Shown here piece after piece: positions 1-8,903 of a DNA stretch of 61,303 bases; the first letter of the stretch is position 1, and every line of letters begins with the position of its first letter. The DNA lies in contig JAUSGG010000243.1 in assembly GCA_030649165.1 (NCBI GenBank), positions 1-61,303 of the forward strand, read 5' to 3'. A program made the position numbers and the translations under genes. Source of the stretch: Armatimonadota bacterium (lineage in GTDB: Bacteria; Armatimonadota; UBA5829; JAUSEB01). A model generated the notes under the pieces. That model worked only from the letters and a program-made list of their open reading frames with translations. It did not search any database and was not told the DNA's origin.

Positions 1-204
1 CGCGTGGAATATGTTGATCGTTACGCCACGCTCCCGCTCCTCAGGAGCGCCGTCGATCTTGTCATAAGGCGTGAACTCAGCCTGGCCTTTCGTCGCCAAC
101 GCCGCCGTTATCGCCGCCGTTAACGTCGTCTTGCCATGGTCCACGTGACCTATAGTGCCAATGTTTACGTGCGGCTTAGTCCGCTCAAACCGCTGCTTTC
201 CCAT
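1..204 (-). CDS. tuf: Elongation factor Tu, N-terminal part (runs off the window)
   Basis: EF-Tu is the GTPase that delivers aminoacyl-tRNA to the ribosome. Only the first 68 codons are present; the gene continues past base 1. The reading frame starts [20 protein letters not shown] and contains the P-loop GHVDHGKTT, followed by the ERERGVTIN switch I region, which is diagnostic. The ATG at 202-204 is preceded by GGAGG (213-217) at 8 nt spacing. It lies downstream of three tRNA genes on the same strand, the classic tRNA-tuf arrangement, and is probably co-transcribed from the promoter at 1014-1042. Confidence 0.98.
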   Translation of the reverse strand, partial: MGKQRFERTKPHVNIGTIGHVDHGKTTLTAAITAALATKGQAEFTPYDKIDGAPEERERGVTINIFHA

Positions 205-227
205 TTATCTCGCCTCCCCAAATTGGT

Positions 228-272
228 GTTGGAAGTTGCATACCTTCTGATTTCCTAACTTCTAACTTCTGA
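228..272. repeat. AGAAGTTAG-type low-complexity repeat
   Basis: Between tuf and tRNA-Thr(GGT) there is a short run of degenerate units. On the minus strand it reads as repeated AGAAGTTAG-like words followed by an inverted CAACTTCC word. It belongs to the same family as the spacers at 355-424 and 516-628. Confidence 0.6.
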
Positions 273-276
273 ACAC

Positions 277-351
277 TGGAGCCCACGATGGGAGTCGGAC
301 CCATGACCTCCTCTTTACCAAAGAGGTGCGCTACCACTGCGCTACGTGGGC
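277..351 (-). tRNA. tRNA-Thr (anticodon GGT)
   Basis: The minus strand folds as a 75-nt tRNA. The acceptor stem GCCCACG pairs with CGTGGGC, the anticodon stem CCTCT/AGAGG encloses the loop TTGGTAA (anticodon GGT, Thr), and there is a GGTCCGACTCCC T arm. The CCA end is encoded (277-279). It lies directly upstream of tuf. Confidence 0.95.
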
Positions 352-354
352 ACG

Positions 355-424
355 TTAGAGGTTGGAAGCTGTAGGTTGGAAGCTAGACTGATCTAACCTC
401 AAACCACCAACTTCCAACCTCTGA
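355..424. repeat. Inverted GTTGGAAG/CTTCCAAC repeat pair in place of tRNA-Gly
   Basis: The spacer between tRNA-Tyr and tRNA-Thr(GGT) is made of GTTAGAGGTTGGAAGC-like words on the left and their inverse (ACTTCCAACCTCT) on the right, so it can fold back on itself. In many bacteria a tRNA-Gly sits at this point; no tRNA fold is present here. Confidence 0.7.
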
Positions 425-427
425 ATC

Positions 428-512
<85 letters not shown>

Positions 513-515
513 GCG

Positions 516-628
516 ATTTAGAAGTTAGAAGCTAGATATTAGAGGTTGGACGCCGGAATGACTCCAGCGCTTCCATCCTCTAATCTATGACCTTCTAACC
601 TCTAGCTTCCAACCTCTAACCCTAGAAT
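516..628. repeat. Inverted TTAGAAG/CTTCTAA repeat spacer
   Basis: Left part (518-549) consists of TTAGAAG/TTAGAGG-type words. Right part (592-626) consists of the inverse words CTTCTAACCTCTAGC. Together they form a degenerate long inverted repeat between tRNA-Thr(TGT) and tRNA-Tyr. Confidence 0.65.
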
Positions 629-631
629 GCC

Positions 632-707
632 TGGAGCCGACGATGGGACTCGAACCCGCAACCTGAGGTTTACAAAACCCCTGCTCTGCCAATTGAGCTA
701 CGTCGGC
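632..707 (-). tRNA. tRNA-Thr (anticodon TGT)
   Basis: A 76-nt tRNA on the minus strand. Acceptor stem GCCGACG/CGTCGGC, D arm GCTC/GAGC, anticodon stem GGGGT/ACCTC around TTTGTAA (anticodon TGT, Thr), T arm GGGTTCGAGTCCC, encoded CCA at 632-634. It is the first gene of the tRNA-tuf transcription unit. Confidence 0.95.
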
Positions 708-1013
708 GTCAACACTCCCCAGCGAATCTGCGACCCACAATCTGTAGTCCCCGCTACCCCAATACGTCAACCGCCATAGATAATAATGGTGGATTTTGCG
801 CCGCGGCGCAACCTCCGTCGGACACTGTATCCGGGCAGGCGTCACCGAGAGGTTCGGCTGGACTGAGGGGCAGGCGCTCGGTCTTCCTCCCTGCCCGCTC
901 ACCACAGCGGCCGACGGGGAGAACAACAGAGCAAGCTTCTCCCGCGAAAGCGACGATGGCGGACACGAGCCCTCGAACGCTTCCGCCGGGCATTATTCAG
1001 TTTTGCACGCTAT
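708..1013 (-). other. Leader between the tuf-operon promoter and the first tRNA
   Basis: About 300 nt separate the promoter at 1014-1042 from tRNA-Thr(TGT). I see no tRNA and no convincing gene: the 79-codon minus-strand frame at 754-993 has no recognisable features. A weak second promoter-like pair (TTGACG, 18 nt, TACAGA) lies just upstream of the tRNA. The stretch may simply be a long processed leader. Confidence 0.4.
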
Positions 1014-1042
1014 ATTATATTGACTGGCGAACGCCCTGTCAA
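1014..1042 (-). promoter_or_regulatory. Consensus sigma-70 promoter of the tRNA-tuf operon
   Basis: On the minus strand TTGACA (1037-1042) and TATAAT (1014-1019) are separated by exactly 17 nt, a full consensus match. It points at the tRNA-tuf cluster and is the strongest promoter-like sequence I found in the window, as expected for tRNA and translation genes. Confidence 0.92.
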
Positions 1043-1081
1043 CCGGTTTTTCGCAACCCCCTATCCATAACCCGATGACCG

Positions 1082-1594
1082 TCATCTATCACCCAACCTT
1101 CGCAGCCACAGGGCAAGCGCAAATTTGACCGCCGGCGCAACGGTAGCGGTCAGTAGTGGACCCAGGATCGGTATGCCAAAACCATACTCCGTGTTCAACT
1201 CGATCCGCTCCTGCCCGGCGTCCGACGGAAACCGAATCCGGCCCGAATGCCGGAGACGCAGGTCACCTGACTCGCTTTTCCATTCAACGACGCCCTTCGT
1301 CTTGTCCCAGGTCTTGGTGTACAGCGCCTCGACCAGAGTCATCCCAACACCAAATCCGACGCGGTAATCCACGTGACTGCTGCCGCGTTCCAGTATCTCG
1401 ACTGACCGCACGAACGGTATGAGCTTCGGTTCGCGCTCCACCTGCGAAATCAGTTCAATGAGCGCGTTCGCCTTCGCGCGGCGCCGGCTTGTGATGCGAA
1501 TGGTGTTCAGGCCGTTGTCGCGCACAATCTTCGCCAACGCAGCGCCGAGGAACGCGCCCAGGATGAAAGCCGCAACGGCCCCGAGTATCTTCAT
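1082..1594 (-). CDS. Membrane-anchored SRPBCC-like (polyketide cyclase/START fold) protein
   Basis: A 170-residue protein. Residues 1-22 form a hydrophobic N-terminal helix (MKILGAVAAFILGAFLGAAL) that could be an anchor or uncleaved signal. The rest resembles the SRPBCC/coenzyme Q-binding fold: an early helix with ANALIELISQVEREPKLIPFV, a beta-rich centre with VGFGVGMTLVEALYTKTW, and a C-terminal long helix. Members bind hydrophobic ligands, and no ligand can be assigned. It stands alone on the minus strand, divergent from the cyclic-di-GMP block. The start ATG has GGGGC upstream. Family assignment is by pattern only. Confidence 0.6.
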   Translation of the reverse strand: MKILGAVAAFILGAFLGAALAKIVRDNGLNTIRITSRRRAKANALIELISQVEREPKLIPFVRSVEILERGSSHVDYRVGFGVGMTLVEALYTKTWDKTKGVVEWKSESGDLRLRHSGRIRFPSDAGQERIELNTEYGFGIPILGPLLTATVAPAVKFALALWLRRLGDR

Positions 1595-1617
1595 CTACAG
1601 CCCCGATCTCCCAGGAA

Positions 1618-1682
1618 TAGCTGCAATCTGAAATCTGCAATCCGAACTTAAGAAAGCCACAATCTGAAATCTCCTATACCCA
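1618..1682. repeat. CAATCTGAAATCTGCAATC-type repeat
   Basis: Between the divergent genes at 1594 and 1722, words of the type CAATCTGAAATCTGC recur three times with drift. It may overlap the regulatory space of both genes; I see no clear promoter here. Confidence 0.6.
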
Positions 1683-1721
1683 CTCGCTTCCACGCTCACT
1701 CACTCGTGTTCCTGCCCCTGC

Positions 1722-4700
1722 ATGCCGATAACTAATACTGGCATTACTGCCGGCAGAGCGCCGGCCGGCGGCAGCAGGTTGCCGATATTGGCTGAATTCT
1801 TCGAAGCACAGATAGATTATATAGTATTCTTCTACGGGCTCGCGTTTATCATACTTGCAGCGACCTGCCTCACCCTTGCAAAGGGAAGGGACCGCAGGCT
1901 GCCGTGGGTGTGGTTCGGCCTGTTTGGTATCACGCGCGGCGTCAGCGAGTGGATGGATCTGCTCGCGTTCAGCCTCGGTGATTCCCCGCTTTTCGTCGCC
2001 TCGCAGTCGATTCTGCTCGCTCTCTCGTTCACTTTCCTGGTTGAATTCGGCCGGGACGGACTCGTCAGGCTCACGGGCAAAGGTCCACCCAGGTGGGTCC
2101 TGCTTCCATTGCTCGTTTTGGCAGCCTGGGCAGCGCAGATAGACGCGCTCTGGCCGAATTTGATGGAGAGGTACACTCTCGGGCTCTTCGGCGGTCTGCT
2201 GGCGGCGCTGGTATTGCGCATTGCCGCGGACCGCGCTCCTCGTCCCTGCAGCCTTTGGCTTAGAGCGACCTCTGCCCTGGTGGCCGCATACGCCGTTGTC
2301 GCCGGCGCGGTAGTCCCCAAGGGGGACTTCTTCCCAGCCTCATTGATCAACGAACAGACTTTTCCCGAGGCTTTCGGCATCCCCGTGCAACTCGTCAGAG
2401 GTATTCTTGCCGTTCTGGTAGCCGTGGCGGTGACGGCTTACTCCGACGCGCTGCTTGTAGCCGAAGCAAGCGCGGACGAGCCTCGGCAAACGCCGCGCAC
2501 GAATATGTGGCGGGGCCTGGCCCTGTTGGCCGTCATTGTGGGCGGATGGGCGTTGACGAGGACGATGGGAGACGCAGGCGACACGTTCTGCCGCCGGAAT
2601 CTGCTGCGCCGCGCGGTAACGGCCGCCTCGGCCATCGATCCATCCCTGCTAGCCGGGCTGACCGGCAGCCGAGCCGACATAGGATCCGAACAGTACCGGC
2701 GACTCCGAAACCAATTACGCACCATCGGGTTGACGAATAGCGACTGCCGGTTCGTTTACCTGATGGGCCGCGGCGATGGCAAGGTCATCTTCCTTGTTGA
2801 CGCCGAGCCGGAGAACTCAAACGATTATTCCGCTCCGGGTGACGGGTACGATGAAGCCACTCCCGAGCTGCTGAGATTGTTCTCCGGAGGGAAAGCGTTC
2901 GTGGAGGGACCGCTCACGGACAGTTGGGGATCCTGGGTTTCGGGCTTGGCGCCCGTGCCCGAAGCCAGGATGAACGGTTCGGCCGTCATCCTGGGCATGG
3001 ACGTCGATGCTCAAGACTGGCTCCGGTCCGTGGGCGCCTATCGCCTGTTCTGCATTGTAGTCACGCTCCTCGTCTGCGTGCTCATACTGACTTTCTTCTA
3101 CGTGTTGCAGAGCGCAAGAGACACGAACCGGAAGCTGGCCGCGTCGGAAAGTCGCTACCGAAGCGTGGTGGAGGGTTCCCCCAATTGGGTCTCGCTGCTC
3201 GATCTGCAGGGCCAATGTGTCGGCATCAACCGGGCCGGACTGGAAACCGTTGACCGGACCGAGGATGAAATCCTCGGACAGCGATTTGTCGAACTCTGGC
3301 CGGACGAGTACTGGGAAAGCGTAGAGACCGCCCTCGAAAAGGCGCGCGAAGGATCAACGTCTTCGCTGGAGGCCGACTATGTGCGCCAGGACGGACAGCG
3401 GACAAGCCTGCAGGTCAGCGTGGGACCTGTCGCGGCCGACGACGGCAGGATTCGACGGTTGGTGGCGCTCGCCAGCGATATAACTCAGCGAAAGCGCGCC
3501 GAACAGGCGCTGAGGGAAAGCGAAGAGAAATACCGCAACGTCGTGGAGCGAGCCAACGATGGTATCGCAATCTTCCAGGACGACACTATTGTGTTTGCCA
3601 ATCGCCGGTTCGCCGAGATGGCGGGATACACCGTCGTGGAGATGACGGGAATGCCTATCGGGGACTACGCGGAGTTGTGCGGTGTTCCGGTCCTGGCCGA
3701 GCGGTACACGAAGCGCATGGCCGGCGAGGACGTTCCCGCGGTCTACGACAGCGCTATTATCAGCAAAGACGGCGGCCGCCTGGATGTCGAAGTGAACGCC
3801 GGGATCATCAGCTATCAGGGCAGGCCCGCTGACCTCGTGCTTTTCAGAAACATCACCGAGCGAAAACGGATCGAAGAGGCGGTCGAGCGGTCACGTGATT
3901 CGTACCTGTCCCTATTCGAAGAGTTCCCGGCATTGATCTGGAGGTCCGGCGCCGACGGCAAGTGCGATTACTTCAATGGCACCTGGCTCGCTTTCACCGG
4001 CAGAACGATCGAGCAGGAGAGCGGAGGCGGCTGGATAGAGGGCATCCACCCCGACGACATCAAGAGGCGGATGACCACGTACTTCCAGGCTTTCAAGTCG
4101 CGCCAGCCATTTGAGCTGGAGTACCGCCTCCAGCGACATGACGGCGAGTACCGATGGATCATCGATCGCGGAGCGCCGATCAACGACGTTGACGGCAAGT
4201 TCATGGGCTATGTCGGATCGTGTTTCGACATAACTGATATGAAACACGCCGAGTCCAACATGCGGATGCACACTTCGGCAATGAACGCCGCTGGTGACCA
4301 GATAGTCATTACGGACCCTGATGGGCGAATCGAGTTTGTAAACCTCGCGTTCGAGCGTGAAACGGGCTACGGTTCCGAAGAAGTGATCGGGAAAAAGCCG
4401 AGTGTTCTCAAATCGGGCGAGCATGACGCTGCGTTTTACGACGAGCTTTGGAACACCATCAGGTCCGGACGGACCTGGCAGGGAGAGATAGTGAACCGTC
4501 GCAAAGACGGCGGCCTCTATACAGAAGACATGACGATCACCCCGGTCAAGAACGAAAGCGGGGAGATCGAGCGGTTCATAGCGATCAAACGAAACATTAC
4601 CGAGAAGAAGGTATACGAGAAACAGCTCGATCGTCTCGCTCACTACGACCACCTCACCGGCCTGCCTAACCGTCTCTTGTTCGCCGACCGTTTGACGCAG

Positions 4701-5957
4701 AACCTGGCTAAAGCGCGCCGGAACGGGGAGTCGCTCGCTGTGATGTTCCTCGACCTCGACAGGTTCAAGAACATCAACGACACGCTCGGTCACAGCATCG
4801 GCGATATACTCCTCAACGGCGTCGCTCGCAGGCTGACCGCTTGTCTCCGCGAGATGGACACTGTTGCCCGAATGGGCGGGGACGAATTCACCATCATCCT
4901 GTCGCAGATATCGCAACCCGACGATGCCACAAACGTGGCCCAGAAGATCCTTGATTCTCTGGCAAAACCGTTTGACGTCGGGGGCGGATACGAGTTATTC
5001 GTCAGCGCGAGCATCGGCATAACTATGTTCCCACTGGACGGATCCGATGTGGAGACTCTGGTCAAGAATGCGGATACCGCCATGTACCGGGCGAAGGAGC
5101 AGGGCAGGAACAACTGGCAGCTCTGCACATCGGCGACGAACGCCGCGGCTCTCCAGCGAATGGAGCTTGAGACTTCCTTGAGGAGAGCCGTGGACCGCGA
5201 AGAGCTCCTGGCGCATTACCAGCCGCGTGTGGATTTGTCCACCGGGCGAATTGTCGGAACGGAAGCCCTCCTGCGCTGGCAGCATCCCGAGCTTGGCCTC
5301 GTGTCGCCGGCCGAGTTTATCCCGCTCGCGGAGGATACCGGCCTGATAATCCCGATAGGCGAGTGGGCGCTGCGCGAAGCTTGCGCCCAAAACAAGGCGT
5401 GGCAGGATTCAGGTCTTCCCAAGATGCCCGTCGCTGTGAACCTCTCTCCTCGCCAGTTCCGGCAGAAGGACCTCGTGGAAATCGTCGCGGGCATTCTCAA
5501 GGAAACCGGCCTCGATCCGAAGTACCTGGAACTCGAAGTCACTGAGAGCGCGATCATGCACAAGCCCTCTGTCGCCGCGGCGGCCCTGCGAAGGTTGAAG
5601 GATATGGGAGTTCAGGTTTCCATAGACGATTTCGGAGCGGGCCAGTCTTCACTGAGCTACCTCAAACGGTTCCCCATTGACACCCTCAAGATCGACCAGT
5701 CGTTCATAAGAGACATCACGACCGATCCCGACGACGCTGCCATCGCGCGGGCGATCGTGGCAATGGCGCATAGTCTGAAGCTGAACGTCATAGCTGAGGG
5801 AGTGGAAACTCTGGAGCAACTGCAGTTCCTCCGGTCGCTCGACTGCGACGAGGTCCAAGGTTACTTCATAAGCAGACCGGTTCCCGCGGAAGAGTTCGCC
5901 AGGCAGGTATGGGAGGCGGACAACCTCCGCTCGACTGGGATTCTACCGGCGGCCTGA
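1722..5957 (+). CDS. Membrane-bound PAS-GGDEF-EAL cyclic-di-GMP enzyme
   Basis: A 1411-residue bifunctional-type cyclic-di-GMP turnover protein. Residues ~28-285 contain about eight hydrophobic segments, followed by an extracytoplasmic sensor region (~290-440) and another membrane helix (~442-465). Four PAS domains start near residues 475, 601, 725 and 846. The GGDEF motif is intact at 1052-1056 with an RxxD inhibitory site (REMD) just upstream. The EAL domain has E1181 (EALLRW), ELEVTES, DDFGAGQSSLSYLK, KIDQSF and EGVET, so both cyclase and phosphodiesterase sites look complete; net activity cannot be predicted. The GGDEF-EAL half is a close paralogue of that in the gene at 12491. No good Shine-Dalgarno precedes the ATG, so the start is the weak point. 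Confidence 0.92.
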   Translation: MPITNTGITAGRAPAGGSRLPILAEFFEAQIDYIVFFYGLAFIILAATCLTLAKGRDRRLPWVWFGLFGITRGVSEWMDLLAFSLGDSPLFVASQSILLALSFTFLVEFGRDGLVRLTGKGPPRWVLLPLLVLAAWAAQIDALWPNLMERYTLGLFGGLLAALVLRIAADRAPRPCSLWLRATSALVAAYAVVAGAVVPKGDFFPASLINEQTFPEAFGIPVQLVRGILAVLVAVAVTAYSDALLVAEASADEPRQTPRTNMWRGLALLAVIVGGWALTRTMGDAGDTFCRRNLLRRAVTAASAIDPSLLAGLTGSRADIGSEQYRRLRNQLRTIGLTNSDCRFVYLMGRGDGKVIFLVDAEPENSNDYSAPGDGYDEATPELLRLFSGGKAFVEGPLTDSWGSWVSGLAPVPEARMNGSAVILGMDVDAQDWLRSVGAYRLFCIVVTLLVCVLILTFFYVLQSARDTNRKLAASESRYRSVVEGSPNWVSLLDLQGQCVGINRAGLETVDRTEDEILGQRFVELWPDEYWESVETALEKAREGSTSSLEADYVRQDGQRTSLQVSVGPVAADDGRIRRLVALASDITQRKRAEQALRESEEKYRNVVERANDGIAIFQDDTIVFANRRFAEMAGYTVVEMTGMPIGDYAELCGVPVLAERYTKRMAGEDVPAVYDSAIISKDGGRLDVEVNAGIISYQGRPADLVLFRNITERKRIEEAVERSRDSYLSLFEEFPALIWRSGADGKCDYFNGTWLAFTGRTIEQESGGGWIEGIHPDDIKRRMTTYFQAFKSRQPFELEYRLQRHDGEYRWIIDRGAPINDVDGKFMGYVGSCFDITDMKHAESNMRMHTSAMNAAGDQIVITDPDGRIEFVNLAFERETGYGSEEVIGKKPSVLKSGEHDAAFYDELWNTIRSGRTWQGEIVNRRKDGGLYTEDMTITPVKNESGEIERFIAIKRNITEKKVYEKQLDRLAHYDHLTGLPNRLLFADRLTQNLAKARRNGESLAVMFLDLDRFKNINDTLGHSIGDILLNGVARRLTACLREMDTVARMGGDEFTIILSQISQPDDATNVAQKILDSLAKPFDVGGGYELFVSASIGITMFPLDGSDVETLVKNADTAMYRAKEQGRNNWQLCTSATNAAALQRMELETSLRRAVDREELLAHYQPRVDLSTGRIVGTEALLRWQHPELGLVSPAEFIPLAEDTGLIIPIGEWALREACAQNKAWQDSGLPKMPVAVNLSPRQFRQKDLVEIVAGILKETGLDPKYLELEVTESAIMHKPSVAAAALRRLKDMGVQVSIDDFGAGQSSLSYLKRFPIDTLKIDQSFIRDITTDPDDAAIARAIVAMAHSLKLNVIAEGVETLEQLQFLRSLDCDEVQGYFISRPVPAEEFARQVWEADNLRSTGILPAA

Positions 5958-6107
5958 TCGCGCGCCCAGCCCTAACGCGGTCAACCGGCTTTGCCGATAA
6001 TTCAGTGGAACGATAGCATCTGACCGTACAGATTCGGCCAGCGGTTTACTTCCGGTTCCCTACGCGGGCCCTTTGCAGTATCAGCGACTTGACAGGGGGT
6101 AGGTCCA

Positions 6108-8246
6108 ATGAAATGCGTTTTGCAGGGAGTGAACATCCGCGGAGGCTTCAGGACCCCTCAGCGCCTGCTGCCTGCTTATTCGGCAGCCTTCATTCCGCCA
6201 ACAGTATATTGGCGAGTGTTCAGCGCCTCGTGCCTGGTGGCCCTTCTGTTCACCACAGCCCTTTGCATGGCTCACGCCGCCGAGGCGCCTGCCGCCGTGA
6301 CCTCGGAAGCGCCCGAAACCCGTGATCTGACCGAGTTGAGCCTGGAAGACCTCTTAGACGTCGAAGTCAAGGTCACCTCAGCCTCGAAAAAGTCGGAAGC
6401 CCTTTTTGACGCCTCGGCGGCTATCTATGTGATAACCGCGGAGGATATTCGCCGTTCCGGGGCGACGTCCATCGTGGAGGCTCTGCGACTGGCCCCAGGG
6501 CTTCACGTCGCTCGAATAGACGCCAACAAGTGGGCCGTGTCTTCCCGTGGCTTCAGCGATAGGTTCTCAAACAAACTGCTTGTCCTTATAGACGGGCGGA
6601 GCGTGTACACGCCAAGCTTTGCGGGCGTCTGGTGGGACGTGCAGGGCGCCCTGATGGAGGATATTGACCGCATAGAGGTCATAAGAGGTCCCGGGGCGAC
6701 GCTGTGGGGAGCCAACGCGGTGAATGGCGTCATCAACATCATCACCAAAAGCGCAAGCAAGACCGCGGATAGCTTCGTTACGTCCACGGTCGAGTCCGGT
6801 GACCGGACCATCCAGGCGGCCCGCTATGGCGGGAAACTCGGCGACCATGGATTCCTCCGAGTGTACGGAAAGTACTTCAGCGACGGAGGCTTTGTCAGCG
6901 CATCGGGTGACACGGCCGCGGACAGATGGAGGCAGGAGCGCACCGGGTTCAGGATGGACTGGGAGCGCCCGGGAAAACGCTCGACGATGCTCCAGGGAGA
7001 AATGTACCAGGGTCATTCCGGCGGAACATGGACGAGGCGGAGCTATACGCCTCCGTACTACACGACATTTGACGACGTGGGCTTCGCATCCGGAGGCAAT
7101 CTGGTCGCGCGGGGATCTCGGGTCGTTTCCGACTTTTCAGAGGTGACCTGGCAGGCGTACTATGACCGGACCAACCGAAGGGACTTCCTGGCCGATGATA
7201 GCCGCGACACCATCGACCTCGAGTTCCAGAAACGCGGCCGGCACAGGCCGGGGCACGAGGTAACGTACGGGTTCAACTACCGATGGACCAGCGATAAGAT
7301 CGGGGCCACCCCCATAGTGTCATACGACCCGTCGGAACGTTCTCTGCATCTCATGAGCGCTTTCGCTCAAGAAGATATGGTCTTGAAACCTAACAGACTG
7401 AGGCTCACCTTCGGCTCAAAGTTGGAGAGTACGCATTACACCGGGATGGAGATCGAGCCGAACGTGCGTCTTCTTTGGACGCCCGACCGCCGCCGTGCCG
7501 GCTGGCTCGCTGTTTCCCGAGCCGTACGGACGCCATCACGTTTCGATAGAGACGGAACCCTGACCTCAGGAGTCTACCGTTCGGGGGGATCGTTGTATGA
7601 GTGGAACCTTATCGGCAATTCCGATTTCAGATCGGAAGAGCTTGTATCCCACGAAGTTGGCTACCGAGTGAGACCTACCAGGCGCTCGTCCGTCGACATA
7701 GCGGGCTTCTACAACGTGTACCGGCATTTGAGAACATTTGAACTTGGGCAATGGTACATCGATCCGTCACCTGTGCCGCACGTCGTCCTCCCGTACTTTG
7801 TGAGGAACGGGGCCCGCGGCAAGACTTACGGCGGAGAGGTCGCCGCAAACTGGAACCTGACGCGCGCGTGGAATCTTTCTGCCGCCTTCACCTGGCTTGG
7901 CGACGGCGTGGAAACGTCTTTGGATGAAGACGAGGGTTTTGTAGGATCGGAATATCAGGGGAATACGCCGCACACGCAATTTCAGATGCGTTCATATCTC
8001 GACCTTCCAAACAATCTTGAGTTGGACGTCATGCTGTACTCCGTGAGGCGCCTGCCCTCCGGCAATACCCCCGGGTTTAACCGGTTGGACATCCAGTTGG
8101 GATGGAGGCCGCCCCGGGGTCCGGAGATCAGCCTGGTGGGCCGGAACCTGCTGTCACCGAGTCACAGGGAGTACGACTCCGTACTGGGAGAGCATCCTAC
8201 AGAGGTTCCTCGAAGCATTTACGCCAAGATCGCGTGGCGACTGTAG
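6108..8246 (+). CDS. TonB-dependent outer-membrane receptor
   Basis: A 712-residue outer-membrane receptor. After a long N-terminal region with a hydrophobic stretch ending in AHA (~residues 35-61), the mature part starts with LTELSLEDLLDVEVKVTSAS, a signature of one TonB receptor subgroup. It continues with the plug domain (ITAEDIRRSGATSIVEALRL, DGRSVYTP, IEVIRGPGATLWGANAVNGV) and a beta-barrel that ends in aromatic-plus-basic residues. Substrate unknown. Start ATG preceded by AGGGGG. It is followed after 18 bp by the YfiR-like gene and then the sensor kinase, suggesting the receptor feeds a signalling system rather than, or as well as, nutrient import. Confidence 0.9.
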   Translation: MKCVLQGVNIRGGFRTPQRLLPAYSAAFIPPTVYWRVFSASCLVALLFTTALCMAHAAEAPAAVTSEAPETRDLTELSLEDLLDVEVKVTSASKKSEALFDASAAIYVITAEDIRRSGATSIVEALRLAPGLHVARIDANKWAVSSRGFSDRFSNKLLVLIDGRSVYTPSFAGVWWDVQGALMEDIDRIEVIRGPGATLWGANAVNGVINIITKSASKTADSFVTSTVESGDRTIQAARYGGKLGDHGFLRVYGKYFSDGGFVSASGDTAADRWRQERTGFRMDWERPGKRSTMLQGEMYQGHSGGTWTRRSYTPPYYTTFDDVGFASGGNLVARGSRVVSDFSEVTWQAYYDRTNRRDFLADDSRDTIDLEFQKRGRHRPGHEVTYGFNYRWTSDKIGATPIVSYDPSERSLHLMSAFAQEDMVLKPNRLRLTFGSKLESTHYTGMEIEPNVRLLWTPDRRRAGWLAVSRAVRTPSRFDRDGTLTSGVYRSGGSLYEWNLIGNSDFRSEELVSHEVGYRVRPTRRSSVDIAGFYNVYRHLRTFELGQWYIDPSPVPHVVLPYFVRNGARGKTYGGEVAANWNLTRAWNLSAAFTWLGDGVETSLDEDEGFVGSEYQGNTPHTQFQMRSYLDLPNNLELDVMLYSVRRLPSGNTPGFNRLDIQLGWRPPRGPEISLVGRNLLSPSHREYDSVLGEHPTEVPRSIYAKIAWRL

Positions 8247-8264
8247 CCTGGAGAGCGCAATTCG

Positions 8265-8885
8265 GTGACAAGTACTTTTGAGGTGGGAAAAGCAACTGGC
8301 TCGAAGATCGGCGCCGGCGCATGGCGCGGGAGCGCGTTCGCCAAAATTTCCGGCCTGGTTCTAGCCCTGGTCCTCTGCTGCGCGTTCGCTAATACACGCA
8401 GACACTGCGCGGAGGCTGCCGCCGTTGGCGAATATCAGATCAAGGCAGTGTTCCTGTACAACTTCGCGAAGTTCGTGGAGTGGCCTTCGAGCGCATTCGC
8501 GGACGCCAATTCGCCTATAGTCATAGCCGTGCTGGGCGAGGACCCCTTCGGATCCTCTCTGGAGCAGGTCGTCAAGGGCAAGACAGTCGGCGGACGGAGG
8601 TTTTCCATCAAGCGATTTGAGAAGATTCGCGATTTGGAGCCCTGCCACATCCTGTTTATCAGCTCTTCCGAATCGGGCCACCTGTCGAAAGCTTTGGACT
8701 CGATCAAGGGGCCGAATGTCCTGACCGTCAGCGAGATCGAACGTTTCGCTCAACGAGGGGGCATTATCGGTTTCGTAGTTACAGACAATAAAGTGGGCTT
8801 CGAGATCAACCTCGACGCAGCCAAAAAGGTCAATCTCAAATTGAGCTCCAAACTACTGAAAGTGGCGCGGGTGGTCAGAGACTAA
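8265..8885 (+). CDS. YfiR-like (DUF4154) periplasmic protein
   Basis: A 206-residue protein starting at GTG with GGAGAG upstream. A hydrophobic segment (~residues 28-42) is followed by the YfiR-family pattern: EYQIKAVFLYNFAKFVEWP, VIAVLGEDPFG, HILFISSSE, VLTVSE, GGIIGFV and KVGFEINLDAAKKVNLKLSSKLL at the C-terminus. In Pseudomonas YfiR is a periplasmic repressor of a membrane diguanylate cyclase. Here it sits between a TonB receptor and a CHASE8 kinase, so I infer that it transmits a periplasmic signal to the kinase at 8904. Spacing on both sides is about 18 bp, consistent with one operon. Confidence 0.88.
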   Translation: MTSTFEVGKATGSKIGAGAWRGSAFAKISGLVLALVLCCAFANTRRHCAEAAAVGEYQIKAVFLYNFAKFVEWPSSAFADANSPIVIAVLGEDPFGSSLEQVVKGKTVGGRRFSIKRFEKIRDLEPCHILFISSSESGHLSKALDSIKGPNVLTVSEIERFAQRGGIIGFVVTDNKVGFEINLDAAKKVNLKLSSKLLKVARVVRD

Positions 8886-8903
8886 CCAGGGATAAACAAC
8901 AGT

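Noticed and set aside
352-427. tRNA-Gly expected between tRNA-Tyr and tRNA-Thr(GGT)
   Set aside because: No cloverleaf or GGTTCRA T-loop motif is present; the spacer is repeat sequence only.
754-993. 79-codon minus-strand frame in the tuf leader
   Set aside because: No ribosome-binding site, biased composition and no domain; more likely an untranslated leader.
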